From: Moraxellaceae bacterium
GTDB taxonomy: Bacteria > Pseudomonadota > Gammaproteobacteria > Pseudomonadales > Moraxellaceae
Direction: 5' to 3'
NCBI GenBank assembly: GCA_030646295.1
Contig: JAUSND010000024.1
Location: forward strand, 186,001-250,000
DNA: 64,000 bases
Below are positions 1 through 9,004 of the stretch, one piece after another (positions within the stretch are counted from its first letter, which is position 1; each line of letters opens with the position of its first letter). The notes beneath the pieces are model-generated. The model saw only the letters and a program-made list of their open reading frames with translations. It had not been told where the DNA came from and ran no database searches. The position numbers and the translations under genes were made by a program.

Positions 1-2
1 TT

Positions 3-626
3 TCATCCTTTATCAAGCTGGCGATAGTTGCTCTGGCCATAGGGTCGGCGCCGCTGCATGCCACACCGGATGAAGAAGGGCGCCCACGGCTGGACCAGTT
101 CTCCTCTTATGATGCCTTCATGCAGGCAATGGTGGCGTGGGAGTCCCGCCCGGCCCAGCCTCAGGCAATCAAAAGCCAGACTGCAGCAACGACGCCCCGC
201 CTTCCAGCCACCCGGCCAATCCCGGTGCCCGAAGGCGTAGACCCCACCAGCGAATCCGCCCCGCCCCCCCTGGCCATCACCGGGCCGGAGGATCTGGACA
301 CCGCAGTAGAGCTGGCCAAGGACATTTCCCACCCGGACTACACTGCCCCGGTTCGCTACAACCGCTCGACCCACATCAGCTTTCCCCTGCCGTCGATTGA
401 TGGCAGCGACATGAGCCAGGCCAGCATCCCGAATGGCCTTCAGGTAAAGAAGCCAGTTGTGATGGTGGATGACAAATCGCAGGACGCAATTGACCAGCAG
501 ATGACGCTGGAAGCACTGACCAAAATGAATGAGTCGTCAAAGGGTGTGGCACCGGAAACCTTTGCCGGCATGAGTATCGGCCCGCGTAACGGGCCAAGTC
601 ATATTGTAATAGATACAACCAATTAG
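3..626 (+). CDS. Exported protein of unknown function, 5' end outside window
   Basis: The reading frame is open from the first complete codon. It begins with a hydrophobic signal-peptide core (SSFIKLAIVALAIGSAPLHA), so only the first residue or so is missing. The mature part shares a short block with the next gene (RPRLDQFSSYDAFMQAM against RPQLKDYSSYTDFLRAV) and a later Pro/Ser-rich block, so the two are paralogues; this copy is much shorter and ends before the beta-rich C-terminal region of its neighbour. I do not recognise the family. It is likely periplasmic or surface exposed. An internal ATG at 120 is a poor start because it would remove the signal peptide. Confidence 0.6.
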   Translation, partial: SSFIKLAIVALAIGSAPLHATPDEEGRPRLDQFSSYDAFMQAMVAWESRPAQPQAIKSQTAATTPRLPATRPIPVPEGVDPTSESAPPPLAITGPEDLDTAVELAKDISHPDYTAPVRYNRSTHISFPLPSIDGSDMSQASIPNGLQVKKPVVMVDDKSQDAIDQQMTLEALTKMNESSKGVAPETFAGMSIGPRNGPSHIVIDTTN

Positions 627-721
627 GCCGGCAACGGCACCATGCAAAAGACCACACATGATGGTCTGACAAAACAATAAGGATGCCGCCGGCTTAACGA
701 GCGGACCGAAGAGGGGGTTAC

Positions 722-2329
722 ATGAAGATCAACAACGGCACGCCATCTGTTGCCTTGCTCGCCCTGCTGATCAGCAGCAGTGCGCTGGCAAATGCCGAGC
801 GCCCCCAGCTCAAGGATTACAGCTCCTACACCGATTTCCTGCGCGCCGTCGTCGACTACACCAAGAACGATGGTGAAATGCCCGCCAGCGAACAGCAATG
901 CCGCGATGGTGAAAGCAGCGAGGGCGGCTCGTCTGTCGAGAAAAAGAACGCCTGCAACCAGAAAGAAGTCACAACCGAAGCCCGGCTGCTGGATACAGGC
1001 GCTGCAAATGGCTCCGACACTGACCCGATGATTGATGGCTCCGCTTCTGCTGAGGGAAGTGACGAGCTTGACGGCCTGAGTGGCGCAGAAGGTGCTGACC
1101 AGGCCGGGCTCGCTGAAATGGACAGTGCCGACATGGGCGACCCGGACAGCGCAGGGGTTGCCGCCAGCGCTGGTGGCTCAGGCCCTGCCGGCGACCAGGC
1201 CAGTAACGCGACGGGCGACAGCCTTGAGCAGGCCATTGATCTGGCCCGCGACGGCCTCAATCCGGTTTATGTCGATCCGTCCAACACGCGTACCACCTTC
1301 AGCAGCTTCCCGATGGAGCCCATCGACTCCGGCGATCTTGCCCAGGTCAGCCTGATTGATGCCCTCAGCGGCCTGACAATGAGCACGCGGGACCCAAGGA
1401 TTCGTCTCAACATCAACCCCTCCAACCTCACCAATCCCGCAGCGGTCGCCGACGCCCGCCAGGGTGCAGAAGACTACGAGCTTGCTCTTGAGCCGTTTGC
1501 CGTGCAGCAGGAACTGCTCGCCACCTATCTCAACTTCGACAACAACAACTTTGTCTGGACGACCGACGGCAATTACTACTCCATTGTTTATGCCAATCCT
1601 GCCTACATTGGCGAGGACGGCGTAAGACTCGAGTTCTCCAGCCAGTCATCCGTGCGCGTTGCCATTGTGGACAGCGACGGCTTCACCGGCTCCCGCTCTG
1701 CCGGCGCTGTGGTAATTGATCCGCTCAACATCAAGACCAACACGATTGTCGCCAGCCTGTTTGCTGTCGAAGACAATGGTGAGCCCGGCCTGCTCGCCAA
1801 AGTGGACATCACGGACGGCATCGAAATTGACCTTGGCAACACCAAGGTGGGTGTTGCCACCGCAACACGCAACAGCGATGGCGGCTGGAATATCGGACGG
1901 GTCAAGAACTTCCTGTACTTCGGTGCCGACTCAAAACTGTCCATCCTGATGGAATCACCAATGGAAGTGCTGGTGACCAATCCCACCAACGGCACCAATA
2001 CGCCGCTGATGCGCCTCAATGCCTCGATAGACCACATCAGCCTGAGCGAGATTGCCCTGCTCGACAGCACTGACGGCAACGGTGTTCACTTTGGCCGCGT
2101 GACCATGAGCAACATCCAGATGATCAACACAGCCGTCTATTTCGAGAATGACACCATTCGCGTGGACATGGGCAAGGGTGCAGACAACTTGCGCATGGCC
2201 ATCGAAAACATTGTGCTGGGCGGCAGCCTGCAGGACCGCGCCAATGGCAACCTGCCCCCCTCGATAGGTGACGTGGAAGTGTCACTGAGCACCAAGGACA
2301 ACATGCAGATCACCCTGCGTTCGCACTGA
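722..2329 (+). CDS. Exported acidic protein, possible DUF6160/Fil-like surface protein
   Basis: 535 residues starting with a signal peptide (MKINNGTPSVALLALLISSSALA). Residues about 60-165 are an acidic, low-complexity Ala/Gly/Asp/Ser linker. The C-terminal half is beta-rich with repeated Asn/Asp/Ile patterns (MRLNASIDHISLSEIALL, VHFGRVTMSNIQMINTAVYF) like the DUF6160 proteins found near pilus and surface loci in Pseudomonadales; that family link is by resemblance only. Its first 45 mature residues match the gene just upstream, so the pair probably arose by tandem duplication and may form one operon (95 bp gap). Function unknown. It ends before a bidirectional terminator shared with rlmB. Confidence 0.65.
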   Translation: MKINNGTPSVALLALLISSSALANAERPQLKDYSSYTDFLRAVVDYTKNDGEMPASEQQCRDGESSEGGSSVEKKNACNQKEVTTEARLLDTGAANGSDTDPMIDGSASAEGSDELDGLSGAEGADQAGLAEMDSADMGDPDSAGVAASAGGSGPAGDQASNATGDSLEQAIDLARDGLNPVYVDPSNTRTTFSSFPMEPIDSGDLAQVSLIDALSGLTMSTRDPRIRLNINPSNLTNPAAVADARQGAEDYELALEPFAVQQELLATYLNFDNNNFVWTTDGNYYSIVYANPAYIGEDGVRLEFSSQSSVRVAIVDSDGFTGSRSAGAVVIDPLNIKTNTIVASLFAVEDNGEPGLLAKVDITDGIEIDLGNTKVGVATATRNSDGGWNIGRVKNFLYFGADSKLSILMESPMEVLVTNPTNGTNTPLMRLNASIDHISLSEIALLDSTDGNGVHFGRVTMSNIQMINTAVYFENDTIRVDMGKGADNLRMAIENIVLGGSLQDRANGNLPPSIGDVEVSLSTKDNMQITLRSH

Positions 2330-2346
2330 GTCGCGCCACGCACCAG

Positions 2347-2383
2347 AAAAAGGCCGCTCCGGTTTCCCGAGCGGCCTTTTTTT
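2347..2383. terminator. Bidirectional intrinsic terminator
   Basis: Stem AAGGCCGCTC / GAGCGGCCTT with a short loop, flanked by A-run and T-run so that it can work from both sides. It separates the plus-strand exported-protein genes from the convergent rlmB. Confidence 0.85.
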
Positions 2384-2441
2384 CAGCAGATTTTTCTACA
2401 ACACACTCTACAACACCATCTGCAACACACCTGCAACGAGG

Positions 2442-3194
2442 TTACTTGAGGCGTGTGCGCTGCCGCATGGCCTCAAACAGTGTCACGCCCGTTGCCACAG
2501 AGACGTTGAGGCTTTCCACTGTCCCGGCCATCGGGATGTAGATCAGGCCATCGCACAGCTCACGGGTCAGGCGGCGCATGCCGGAGCCCTCGGCCCCCAT
2601 GATCACACCCAGCGGCCCGGTAAGTGACGTGGCATAGAGCGACTTCGCATCCTGCTCCAGTGCCGTGCCCATCAGCCAGATACCGCGTTCCTTGAGCATT
2701 TCCATGGTGCGGGCCAGATTCGTCACCTGGAAAAACGGCAGGCTGTCTGCAGCACCACACGCCACCTTGCGCACGGTAGGCGTAATGGATGCCGACTTGT
2801 CGCGCGGCGTGATCACCGCATGCACTCCCGCCGCATCGGCACTGCGCATGCAGGCACCGAGATTGTGGGGATCGGTCACATTATCCAGCAGCAACAGGAA
2901 GGGTGGATCGGTCAGCCCGTCCAGAAACGTGGCCAGGTCATTCTCGTCACCCGGTGCCTGTTCGCGCACGCGTGCAACCACGCCCTGGTGATGTGAATCA
3001 CCGGCAAGGTCGTCAAGCTGGTTACGCTCACGCCACTGCAGGGTCAGGCCCAGCGGACGCAGCGCCTGCACCAGCTTGTTCAGGCGATCATCATCACGAC
3101 TCTTGAGCAGAAACACTTCCAGCACCCCTTCTGGGTGCCGGTCCAGATAGGCCTGCACCGAGTGCAGGCCATAGATCACGATATTTTTTGCCAT
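2442..3194 (-). CDS. rlmB: 23S rRNA (guanosine-2'-O-)-methyltransferase RlmB
   Basis: 250 residues, normal for RlmB. The enzyme methylates the 2'-O of G2251 in the 23S rRNA P loop using S-adenosylmethionine. An N-terminal substrate-binding domain (IVIYGLHSVQAYLDR) is followed by the SPOUT-class knot with all three SpoU motifs: LLLDNVTDPHNLGACMRSAD (motif 1), IMGAEGSGMRRLT (motif 2) and IPMAGTVESLNVSVATGV (motif 3). Its ATG directly abuts the rnr stop codon, so it is translated as the second gene of an rnr-rlmB operon, the arrangement known from Escherichia coli. Confidence 0.97.
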   Translation of the reverse strand: MAKNIVIYGLHSVQAYLDRHPEGVLEVFLLKSRDDDRLNKLVQALRPLGLTLQWRERNQLDDLAGDSHHQGVVARVREQAPGDENDLATFLDGLTDPPFLLLLDNVTDPHNLGACMRSADAAGVHAVITPRDKSASITPTVRKVACGAADSLPFFQVTNLARTMEMLKERGIWLMGTALEQDAKSLYATSLTGPLGVIMGAEGSGMRRLTRELCDGLIYIPMAGTVESLNVSVATGVTLFEAMRQRTRLK

Positions 3195-5720
3195 TTACTT
3201 CTTCTTGCGTCCTGCCGGATTGCTCTTGCCACCACCTGCTGCGGGCTTCGGAGCCCCTCCTGCAGACGATTTACCTGAAGACCCGCCCGCAGGCTTGCCG
3301 GACTTGCCGCCAGAGGAGCGGCCACCGGAAGGCTTGGGGCCACTCTTGCCGGGAATGTCGCCACTGCGCAAACGGTCACGCTCGGAACGGCTGTCATCGC
3401 CACGGCCACGGCCCGCTCCCTTTTTGCCGCGCGGTGCGTTATCCATTTCTTCGGACGCCATGCGCGGACCACGACGCAACTTGCTACCGCCACCGACAAG
3501 ATCGAAGTCCATCTTGCGCTCATCAAGATTGACGGCCGCCACCTTGATGCTCACGGTATCGCCAAGCGCAAACTGGGTGCCGGAACGACTGCCGACCAGC
3601 TTCTGCATGGTGGCATCAAAATCGTAATAGTCGCCGGACAGGCGGCTGATGTGGACCAGCCCTTCAACGTAAATATCCTTCAGCTCGACAAAGAAACCGA
3701 ACGACGTCACGGAAGAAATCACGCCATCAAACTCACCGCCGACATGATCACGCATGTACTCGCACTTGAGCCAGGACACCACATCACGCGTGGCTTCATC
3801 GGCACGACGCTCGGTCATCGAGCAATGTGCGCCAAAAGCCAGCATCTGGGCCATGTCCGGCATGCCGGTGCCCTCCGCCTTCTTGCCACGCATGCGACGC
3901 ATCTTGTCGCCCATGGCCCCCATCAGCGAATGCTCGGTCTGCACACGCGCACGAATCACGCGGTGCAGCAGCAGATCGGGATAGCGACGAATCGGCGAGG
4001 TGAAATGTGCATACGCTTCGTATGACAGACCAAAGTGCCCGATATTCTCCGGCGAATAAACCGCCTGCGAGAGCGAACGCAGCAACATGGTTTCAATGAT
4101 GTGCTTGTCCGGGCGTTCCTGGATCTTGTCGATCACAGCCTTGAAGTCAGCCGGCTGCGGCTTGGGACCTGCAGTGAACGGAAGGCCCAGCGCACCCAGA
4201 TACCCACGCAGCTTCATCAGCTTTTCGTTGCGCGGGCCTTCATGGTTACGGTACAGCGCCGGCAAGTGCTGAGTGGCAACAAAGTCGGCTGCACACACAT
4301 TGGCGGCCAGCATGCACTCTTCAATCAGCATGTGCGCCTTGTTGCGCGTGACCGGAACAATCTTCTCGATCTTGCGGTCAACACCAAACTCGATGCGGGT
4401 TTCGTTGCTGTCAAAATCCAGGGCACCACGCTTTTCGCGGGTAGCACGCAACACATGAAAGAGATCCTGCAGGCGCTGCACAGGCTCGACAACATGTGCG
4501 TAATCCTTTGCCACCTGGCGGCCCGCTTCACTGTCCGGCTGTTCCAGCAGGGCACTGACCTTGGTATAGGTCAGGCGTGCCTGGGAGTGCATCACGCCTT
4601 CATAAAACTTGTAGGCAGTAACACGGCCGGCCAGCGAAATATTCATGTCGCACACCATGCACAAGCGGTCGACATGCGGATTCAGCGAGCACAGACCGTT
4701 GGACAACACTTCCGGCAGCATGGGAACAACCTGCTGCGGGAAATACACGGAGTTGCCACGGCTCAGCGCTTCGGTATCCAGCGCCGTACCGGCACGGACA
4801 TAGTGCGATACATCGGCAATTGCCACGATGAGACGGAAGCCGCCACGACGCTTTTCGCAATACACGGCATCGTCAAAATCGCGGGCATCTTCACCATCAA
4901 TCGTCACCAGCGGCAGATCGCGCAGGTCAACACGACCCTTCTTGTCTTCTTCCCTTACTTCGGGATCGAGACGTGCGGCCTCGCGCTCTACTTCAGCCGG
5001 CCATACATGCGGGATTTCGTAGGTACGAATGGCGATGTCGATTTCCATGCCCGGGGCGAGATAGTCCCCCAGCACTTCAACAATGCGGCCTGACGGCAAC
5101 GAACGGTGTGTGGGGTATTCCACTACCTCGATGCTGACAAACTGGCCAACGACAGCCGTGTGATCACTGTTCGAGACCAGGATTTCCTGGGTGATGCGGG
5201 CATTGTCCGGCACCACAAAAGCATTGCCCGACTCTTCGTAATAGCGGCCGACCAGTTTTTTGGTGCGCTTTTCGACGATCCGGACAATCTGGCCTTCACG
5301 ACGACCCTTGTGGTCGTAACCGGACTCGCGCGCCAGCACGATGTCGCCATGAAAGACGCGACGCATCTCGCGGGAGGTCAGCAGAAGGTCGGCAGACTTG
5401 TCATCCGGAATGAGAAAGCCGAAACCGTCCGGGTGGCCGACAACACGGCCACGGACCATATGGGTTTCATCCATGGGGGAATAAGCCCCCCGACGGTCGG
5501 CCTGGGCCTGGCCATCACGGACCATGGCGCCCAGACGGCGGCGCAGGGCCTCGGCCTGGTCTTCTTCAAACAAACCAAAGTGCGCCGCCAGCTGGTCAGC
5601 GGTCAGGGCCTTCTGGCCCTTGGCCAGAAGCTCAAGAATCAGCTCCCGGCTGGGAATGGGGTTTTCGTAGCGCTCGGCCTCGCGGCCAGCGTGCGGGTCC
5701 TGCCAGGTAGGCTTGGACAT
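3195..5720 (-). CDS. rnr: Ribonuclease R
   Basis: 841 residues from the ATG preceded by AGGAAG at 6-nt spacing; a longer reading back to 5774 lacks such a site. RNase R is a processive 3'-5' exoribonuclease that degrades structured RNA. It shows an N-terminal helix-turn-helix region, cold-shock domains, the RNB catalytic centre (TIDGEDARDFDDAVYCEK, with the metal-binding aspartates) and an S1 domain near the C-terminus (FDGVISSVTSFGFFVEL). The last ~90 residues are a Lys/Gly/Ser-rich low-complexity tail, as in other RNase R proteins, where it helps to unwind and bind RNA. Start of the rnr-rlmB operon. Confidence 0.97.
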   Translation of the reverse strand: MSKPTWQDPHAGREAERYENPIPSRELILELLAKGQKALTADQLAAHFGLFEEDQAEALRRRLGAMVRDGQAQADRRGAYSPMDETHMVRGRVVGHPDGFGFLIPDDKSADLLLTSREMRRVFHGDIVLARESGYDHKGRREGQIVRIVEKRTKKLVGRYYEESGNAFVVPDNARITQEILVSNSDHTAVVGQFVSIEVVEYPTHRSLPSGRIVEVLGDYLAPGMEIDIAIRTYEIPHVWPAEVEREAARLDPEVREEDKKGRVDLRDLPLVTIDGEDARDFDDAVYCEKRRGGFRLIVAIADVSHYVRAGTALDTEALSRGNSVYFPQQVVPMLPEVLSNGLCSLNPHVDRLCMVCDMNISLAGRVTAYKFYEGVMHSQARLTYTKVSALLEQPDSEAGRQVAKDYAHVVEPVQRLQDLFHVLRATREKRGALDFDSNETRIEFGVDRKIEKIVPVTRNKAHMLIEECMLAANVCAADFVATQHLPALYRNHEGPRNEKLMKLRGYLGALGLPFTAGPKPQPADFKAVIDKIQERPDKHIIETMLLRSLSQAVYSPENIGHFGLSYEAYAHFTSPIRRYPDLLLHRVIRARVQTEHSLMGAMGDKMRRMRGKKAEGTGMPDMAQMLAFGAHCSMTERRADEATRDVVSWLKCEYMRDHVGGEFDGVISSVTSFGFFVELKDIYVEGLVHISRLSGDYYDFDATMQKLVGSRSGTQFALGDTVSIKVAAVNLDERKMDFDLVGGGSKLRRGPRMASEEMDNAPRGKKGAGRGRGDDSRSERDRLRSGDIPGKSGPKPSGGRSSGGKSGKPAGGSSGKSSAGGAPKPAAGGGKSNPAGRKKK

Positions 5721-5789
5721 GTGTACTTCCTGTGTAGGTGGCCTCTGGCCACGAAATGAACAATCAGACCCCATTGTAGCGCGAAGGCG

Positions 5790-5816
5790 TTGACAATCCC
5801 ATGAAGGGGCTATAAA
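5790..5816 (+). promoter_or_regulatory. Sigma-70 type promoter of tRNA-Leu
   Basis: TTGACA at 5790-5795 and TATAAA at 5811-5816, 15 bp apart (17 bp if TAAATT is taken as the -10). The tRNA begins about 15 nt further on, which suits a short leader. Confidence 0.7.
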
Positions 5817-5830
5817 TTGCGCGCCATCGA

Positions 5831-5915
5831 GCCCAGGTGGCGAAATTGGTAGACGCGCTAGTTTCAGGTATTAGTGTTGAAAGACGTGGAGGTTCAAGTC
5901 CTCTCCTGGGCACCA
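5831..5915 (+). tRNA. tRNA-Leu (anticodon CAG)
   Basis: 85-nt class II tRNA. Acceptor GCCCAGG pairs with CCTGGGC followed by encoded ACCA; the D-arm has AATTGGTAGACGCGCTAG, the anticodon loop TTCAGGT gives CAG, there is a long variable arm (TGTTGAAAGACG) and a GGTTCAAGTCC T-arm. It matches the layout of E. coli tRNA-Leu(CAG). An intrinsic terminator follows at once; no integrase or phage gene is attached to its 3' end. Confidence 0.97.
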
Positions 5916-5920
5916 ATTCG

Positions 5921-5955
5921 GAAAAAGGCCGGTCAGAAATGACCGGCCTTTTTCT
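5921..5955. terminator. Terminator after tRNA-Leu
   Basis: AAAAAGGCCGGTCA GAAA TGACCGGCCTTTTTC: a perfect stem with a GNRA-type loop and T-run. It can also serve the convergent SDR gene. Confidence 0.88.
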
Positions 5956-5985
5956 TTGGGCCTGGTTTGGGCACCAACTGGTGTC

Positions 5986-6795
5986 TCAGGCGCTTTTGCG
6001 CCCCTTCCAGTGCCGCATGCTGTCGGCCAGCCCCGTGATCTGCGCCGTCCTGACCTGCAGCCTCAGCGGCAGCACCGCGCGTAGCCAGTCGGTCGTCTTG
6101 ACGATGAAGGGCTCCTTCACGAATGCCGCCCGTGCCGCAATGCCCTCAATGATCTTGCTGACGATGAAGGCTGGCGTCATCGGCTTGAACAGGGAAGGCA
6201 TTCGGATGCCGTCAAACATGCCGGTGTCGATATAGCCCGGGCAGACCGTGGTCACCGCAATGTTGTCCACGCCCCGCTCGATCAGCTCCTGACGCAGCGA
6301 CTCGGAGAACCCCACCGCCGCCCACTTGCTGGAGGCATAGGTGGTGCCGTAGGGCACCCCCAGAAAGCCGGCGGCACTGGCGATATTGACCAGATGCGCC
6401 TCACGGCTGGCCATCAGGTCCGGCAGGAACACATGCGTGAGCGCCACCATGGCATCGATGTTGACGCGATAGGTGAGCAGGTGCTGTGCCAGCGGCACGC
6501 TGTCGAAGGCACCACCAAAGACGATACCGGCGTTGTTCACCAGGCCGTCGATGCGGCCGGCGGCGGCATGAACCTGCGCCGGCAGCACCTCGATCTGTGC
6601 CAGGTCAGTGAGGTCGGCACGGAAGGCCCAGGCACGGGCACCCGTTTTTTCAACTTCGGCAGCGACGGCTGCGGCGCCCTCGCCGTTGATGTCCACCACC
6701 ACGATGGCAGCGCCACGGCGGGCAAACTCAAGCGCCATCAGGCGGCCGATGCCGCTGGCTGCGCCGGTGATAAGGAAGGTCTTGTCATGGAACAT
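5986..6795 (-). CDS. Short-chain dehydrogenase/reductase
   Basis: 269 residues from the ATG at 6795 (MFHDKTFLITG, GAGAAG upstream); the longer frame adds an unlikely Arg-rich leader. Classical SDR: cofactor loop TGAASGIG, NNAG structural motif, active-site YASSK, and an acidic residue after beta-2 (VVVDIN) that suggests NAD preference. The C-terminal 70 residues resemble long-chain alcohol/ketone-type SDRs, but the substrate cannot be read. Last gene of the putative lipid-degradation operon, 44 bp behind the PF10118 gene; a role in oxidising a hydroxylated lipid intermediate is inference. Confidence 0.85.
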   Translation of the reverse strand: MFHDKTFLITGAASGIGRLMALEFARRGAAIVVVDINGEGAAAVAAEVEKTGARAWAFRADLTDLAQIEVLPAQVHAAAGRIDGLVNNAGIVFGGAFDSVPLAQHLLTYRVNIDAMVALTHVFLPDLMASREAHLVNIASAAGFLGVPYGTTYASSKWAAVGFSESLRQELIERGVDNIAVTTVCPGYIDTGMFDGIRMPSLFKPMTPAFIVSKIIEGIAARAAFVKEPFIVKTTDWLRAVLPLRLQVRTAQITGLADSMRHWKGRKSA

Positions 6796-6839
6796 GGTGC
6801 TTCTCGCTGAAAAATTCCCGGCGCAGGGCCGGTCGCGGC

Positions 6840-7697
6840 TCAGGCCGCGAGGCGCTGCTGCTCGGCAAGGAAAGCGTCGATCTGCTCGAGATGGGCGCGG
6901 TTGTCGTGGTCCCATGGATGGAAGCCGGGGCGGAAATAGTCGGCATAGGCGCGCAGCTGGATGCGTAGCAGGCCGATGTCGCCCATGGTGTAGCGGAAGA
7001 ACTTGCGCCAGCCCTTGAGGTCGGTGAGCTTGCCTTCGCTGCGCAGCACCTCCAGAAAGACCGGGATCACCAGCCCCCAGAAAACCACCGTGGCCAGCGC
7101 CAGGCCCATGCAGCGCAGCGCATAGGCATCCACGCCACGGCCCATCACCGCCTCCCAGACATCGAAGGCCACTGCCTTGTGCTCGGTTTCCTCCAGCGCA
7201 TGCCAGCGCCAGATGGCCGCGTAATGCGGTTCGGCGCCTTCCGAGATGCGCGGCTCGCGCAGCACGCTGTCGGCAAGCAGCGCGGTGAAGTGCTCAAGCG
7301 CGATGGTGCCGCTCAGACCGAAGGACTTTGGCAAGTGTCTGGTGATACCCGAGAGCACCTTGAACACAAAGCTCTCGAACTTTGGCGCAACCGGTGCGCG
7401 CGCAAACAGTGCCGTGTTGTAGTCCTCGTGCTCGCGGCCGTGCATGGCTTCCTGCCCGATGAAGGCGGTGACGGCTTTTTTCAGCTCCGGATCGGTGATC
7501 TGGTCACGGTAGGCGCGCACACTGTCGATGAAAAAACGCTCGCCCACCGGCAGCACGATGGAAAAGGTGTTGAGGAATGCTGTGAAAACCGGACCGGCGG
7601 CATCATGCCAGTCGCCGATACGCTCGGCTGGCAGGTGGAAGCGCACATCGCGGCGTGTCGGCAGGATGGGCACGATGACGGACTTTTTCTTGCTCAT
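6840..7697 (-). CDS. Ferritin-like metal-dependent hydrolase family protein (PF10118)
   Basis: 285 residues matching the PF10118 family, annotated as predicted metal-dependent hydrolases but with a ferritin-like metal-site pattern. Visible candidate ligands: QEAMHGREHEDYN (about residue 80), EHFTALLAD (about 135) and WHALEETEHKAVAFDVWE (about 170), the EExxH pattern typical of diiron helical bundles. A hydrophobic stretch around 195-220 may attach it to the membrane. The enzymatic activity is not established for the family. Its position between the thiolase and SDR genes suggests a role in lipid or sterol metabolism. Confidence 0.8.
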   Translation of the reverse strand: MSKKKSVIVPILPTRRDVRFHLPAERIGDWHDAAGPVFTAFLNTFSIVLPVGERFFIDSVRAYRDQITDPELKKAVTAFIGQEAMHGREHEDYNTALFARAPVAPKFESFVFKVLSGITRHLPKSFGLSGTIALEHFTALLADSVLREPRISEGAEPHYAAIWRWHALEETEHKAVAFDVWEAVMGRGVDAYALRCMGLALATVVFWGLVIPVFLEVLRSEGKLTDLKGWRKFFRYTMGDIGLLRIQLRAYADYFRPGFHPWDHDNRAHLEQIDAFLAEQQRLAA

Positions 7698-7755
7698 GAA
7701 AATTCCCCGAAAGAAGTAAGTGCGGGATGCCCCGGAATGCGGCCATCCGCATCAA

Positions 7756-7800
7756 ACGGCACCGGATTCCCCTGCGATCACAGGCGGTACCCGGTGCCGT
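7756..7800. other. Two-tier hairpin between thiolase and PF10118 genes
   Basis: Ten-base perfect arms ACGGCACCGG / CCGGTGCCGT enclose a smaller inner stem (CCTG...CAGG). No T-run follows, so it is more likely an mRNA-processing or stability hairpin than a terminator inside the operon. Confidence 0.5.
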
Positions 7801-7812
7801 AACGGTTTGGCC

Positions 7813-8994
7813 TCAGTCGCGGCGGTACAGGGTGATGACGCAGGCGCCGCCCAGGCCGAGGTTGTGCTGCAGTGCGATGCGGGCATCTTTCACCTGACGC
7901 CGCTCTGCCGTGCCGCGCAACTGCCAGACCAGCTCGGTGCACTGGGCAAGGCCGGTGGCACCAAGCGGGTGCCCCTTGGACAGCAGGCCACCGGAGGGGT
8001 TGGTCACTACCTTGCCGCCGTAGGTGTTGTCCTCGTCCCAGATGAATTTCTCGGCACCGCCTTCCGGACAGAGGCCAAGGCCCTCATAGGTGAGTAGCTC
8101 GTTGGCAGTGAAGCAGTCGTGCAGCTCCACCACATCCACGTCTTCCGGGCCAATACCGGCAGCCTCGTACACCTGACGGGCTGCAGCTTTGGTCATGTCG
8201 TAGCCGACCATCTTGATCATGCTCTTCTCGTTGAAGCTGCTGCCAAAGTCCGTGGTCATGCTCTGCGCGGCGATATACACCGGATTGCTGATGCCGTGCT
8301 TCGCTGCAAACTCGTCGGAGCAGAGGATGGCAGCACCGGCGCCGCAGGTGGGCGGACAGCACTGAAAACGGGTGAGCGGATCAAAGACCTCATCCGAAGC
8401 CATGATCTCCTCCAGCGACAGCACCTGGCCGAACAGCGCATACGGGTTCTGGCTGGCATGACGGCGCGCCTTCTCGGCGATCTTGCCGAAGGTTTCGCGC
8501 CTGGTGCCGTGACGCCAGCGGTACTCGCGGCCGGCACCACCGAACATCTGCGCAGCCGGTGGCGCACTGCTGAAACCCTGCACATCCAGCATCACCTGCG
8601 CATGCGGACCCATGGGGTTCTCACGGTCGTTGAATTTGGAGCCCAGCGCACCACGCTCCATTTTCTCGAAGCCGATGGCAAGCACGCACTCGGCCAGGCC
8701 GCCCTCGATGGCCTGGCGCGCCAGAAAGAGCGCGGTCGAGCCGGTTGAGCAGTTGTTGTTGACGTTGATCACGGGAATGCCTGTCAGCCCCAGCTCGTAC
8801 ACCGCGCGCTGGCCGCAGGTGGAATCGCCGTAGACATAACCGGCAAAGGCCTGCTCGACCGCGGCATAGGGAATGCCGGCATCCTTGAGCGCAAGCGTGC
8901 CGGCCTCGCGGGCCATTTCGTGGTAGTCGGGACTGCTGCCGGGTTTGGCAAATCTGGTCATCCCGACACCGATCACATTGACGCGACGTTTCAT
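7813..8994 (-). CDS. Thiolase, SCP-x / lipid-transfer-protein type
   Basis: 393 residues from ATG 8994 ([19 protein letters not shown]) with TGAGGAC upstream at about 8 nt; ATG 9000 is too close to that site. Thiolases cleave 3-ketoacyl-CoA with CoA. Visible: nucleophile in [27 protein letters not shown], and the C-terminal [17 protein letters not shown] histidine motif. The second cysteine motif near the C-terminus is modified ([15 protein letters not shown]), as in SCP-x-type thiolases that act on branched or steroid side-chain substrates. It starts just beyond the stop of the MFE-2-like gene, whose SCP2 domains are normally fused to this kind of thiolase in animals. Confidence 0.9.
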   Translation of the reverse strand: MKRRVNVIGVGMTRFAKPGSSPDYHEMAREAGTLALKDAGIPYAAVEQAFAGYVYGDSTCGQRAVYELGLTGIPVINVNNNCSTGSTALFLARQAIEGGLAECVLAIGFEKMERGALGSKFNDRENPMGPHAQVMLDVQGFSSAPPAAQMFGGAGREYRWRHGTRRETFGKIAEKARRHASQNPYALFGQVLSLEEIMASDEVFDPLTRFQCCPPTCGAGAAILCSDEFAAKHGISNPVYIAAQSMTTDFGSSFNEKSMIKMVGYDMTKAAARQVYEAAGIGPEDVDVVELHDCFTANELLTYEGLGLCPEGGAEKFIWDEDNTYGGKVVTNPSGGLLSKGHPLGATGLAQCTELVWQLRGTAERRQVKDARIALQHNLGLGGACVITLYRRD

Positions 8995-9004
8995 GTTCAT
9001 GTCC

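Noticed and set aside
4035..5093. A 352-codon plus-strand frame across rnr
   Set aside because: Antisense shadow; rnr is complete with all domains.
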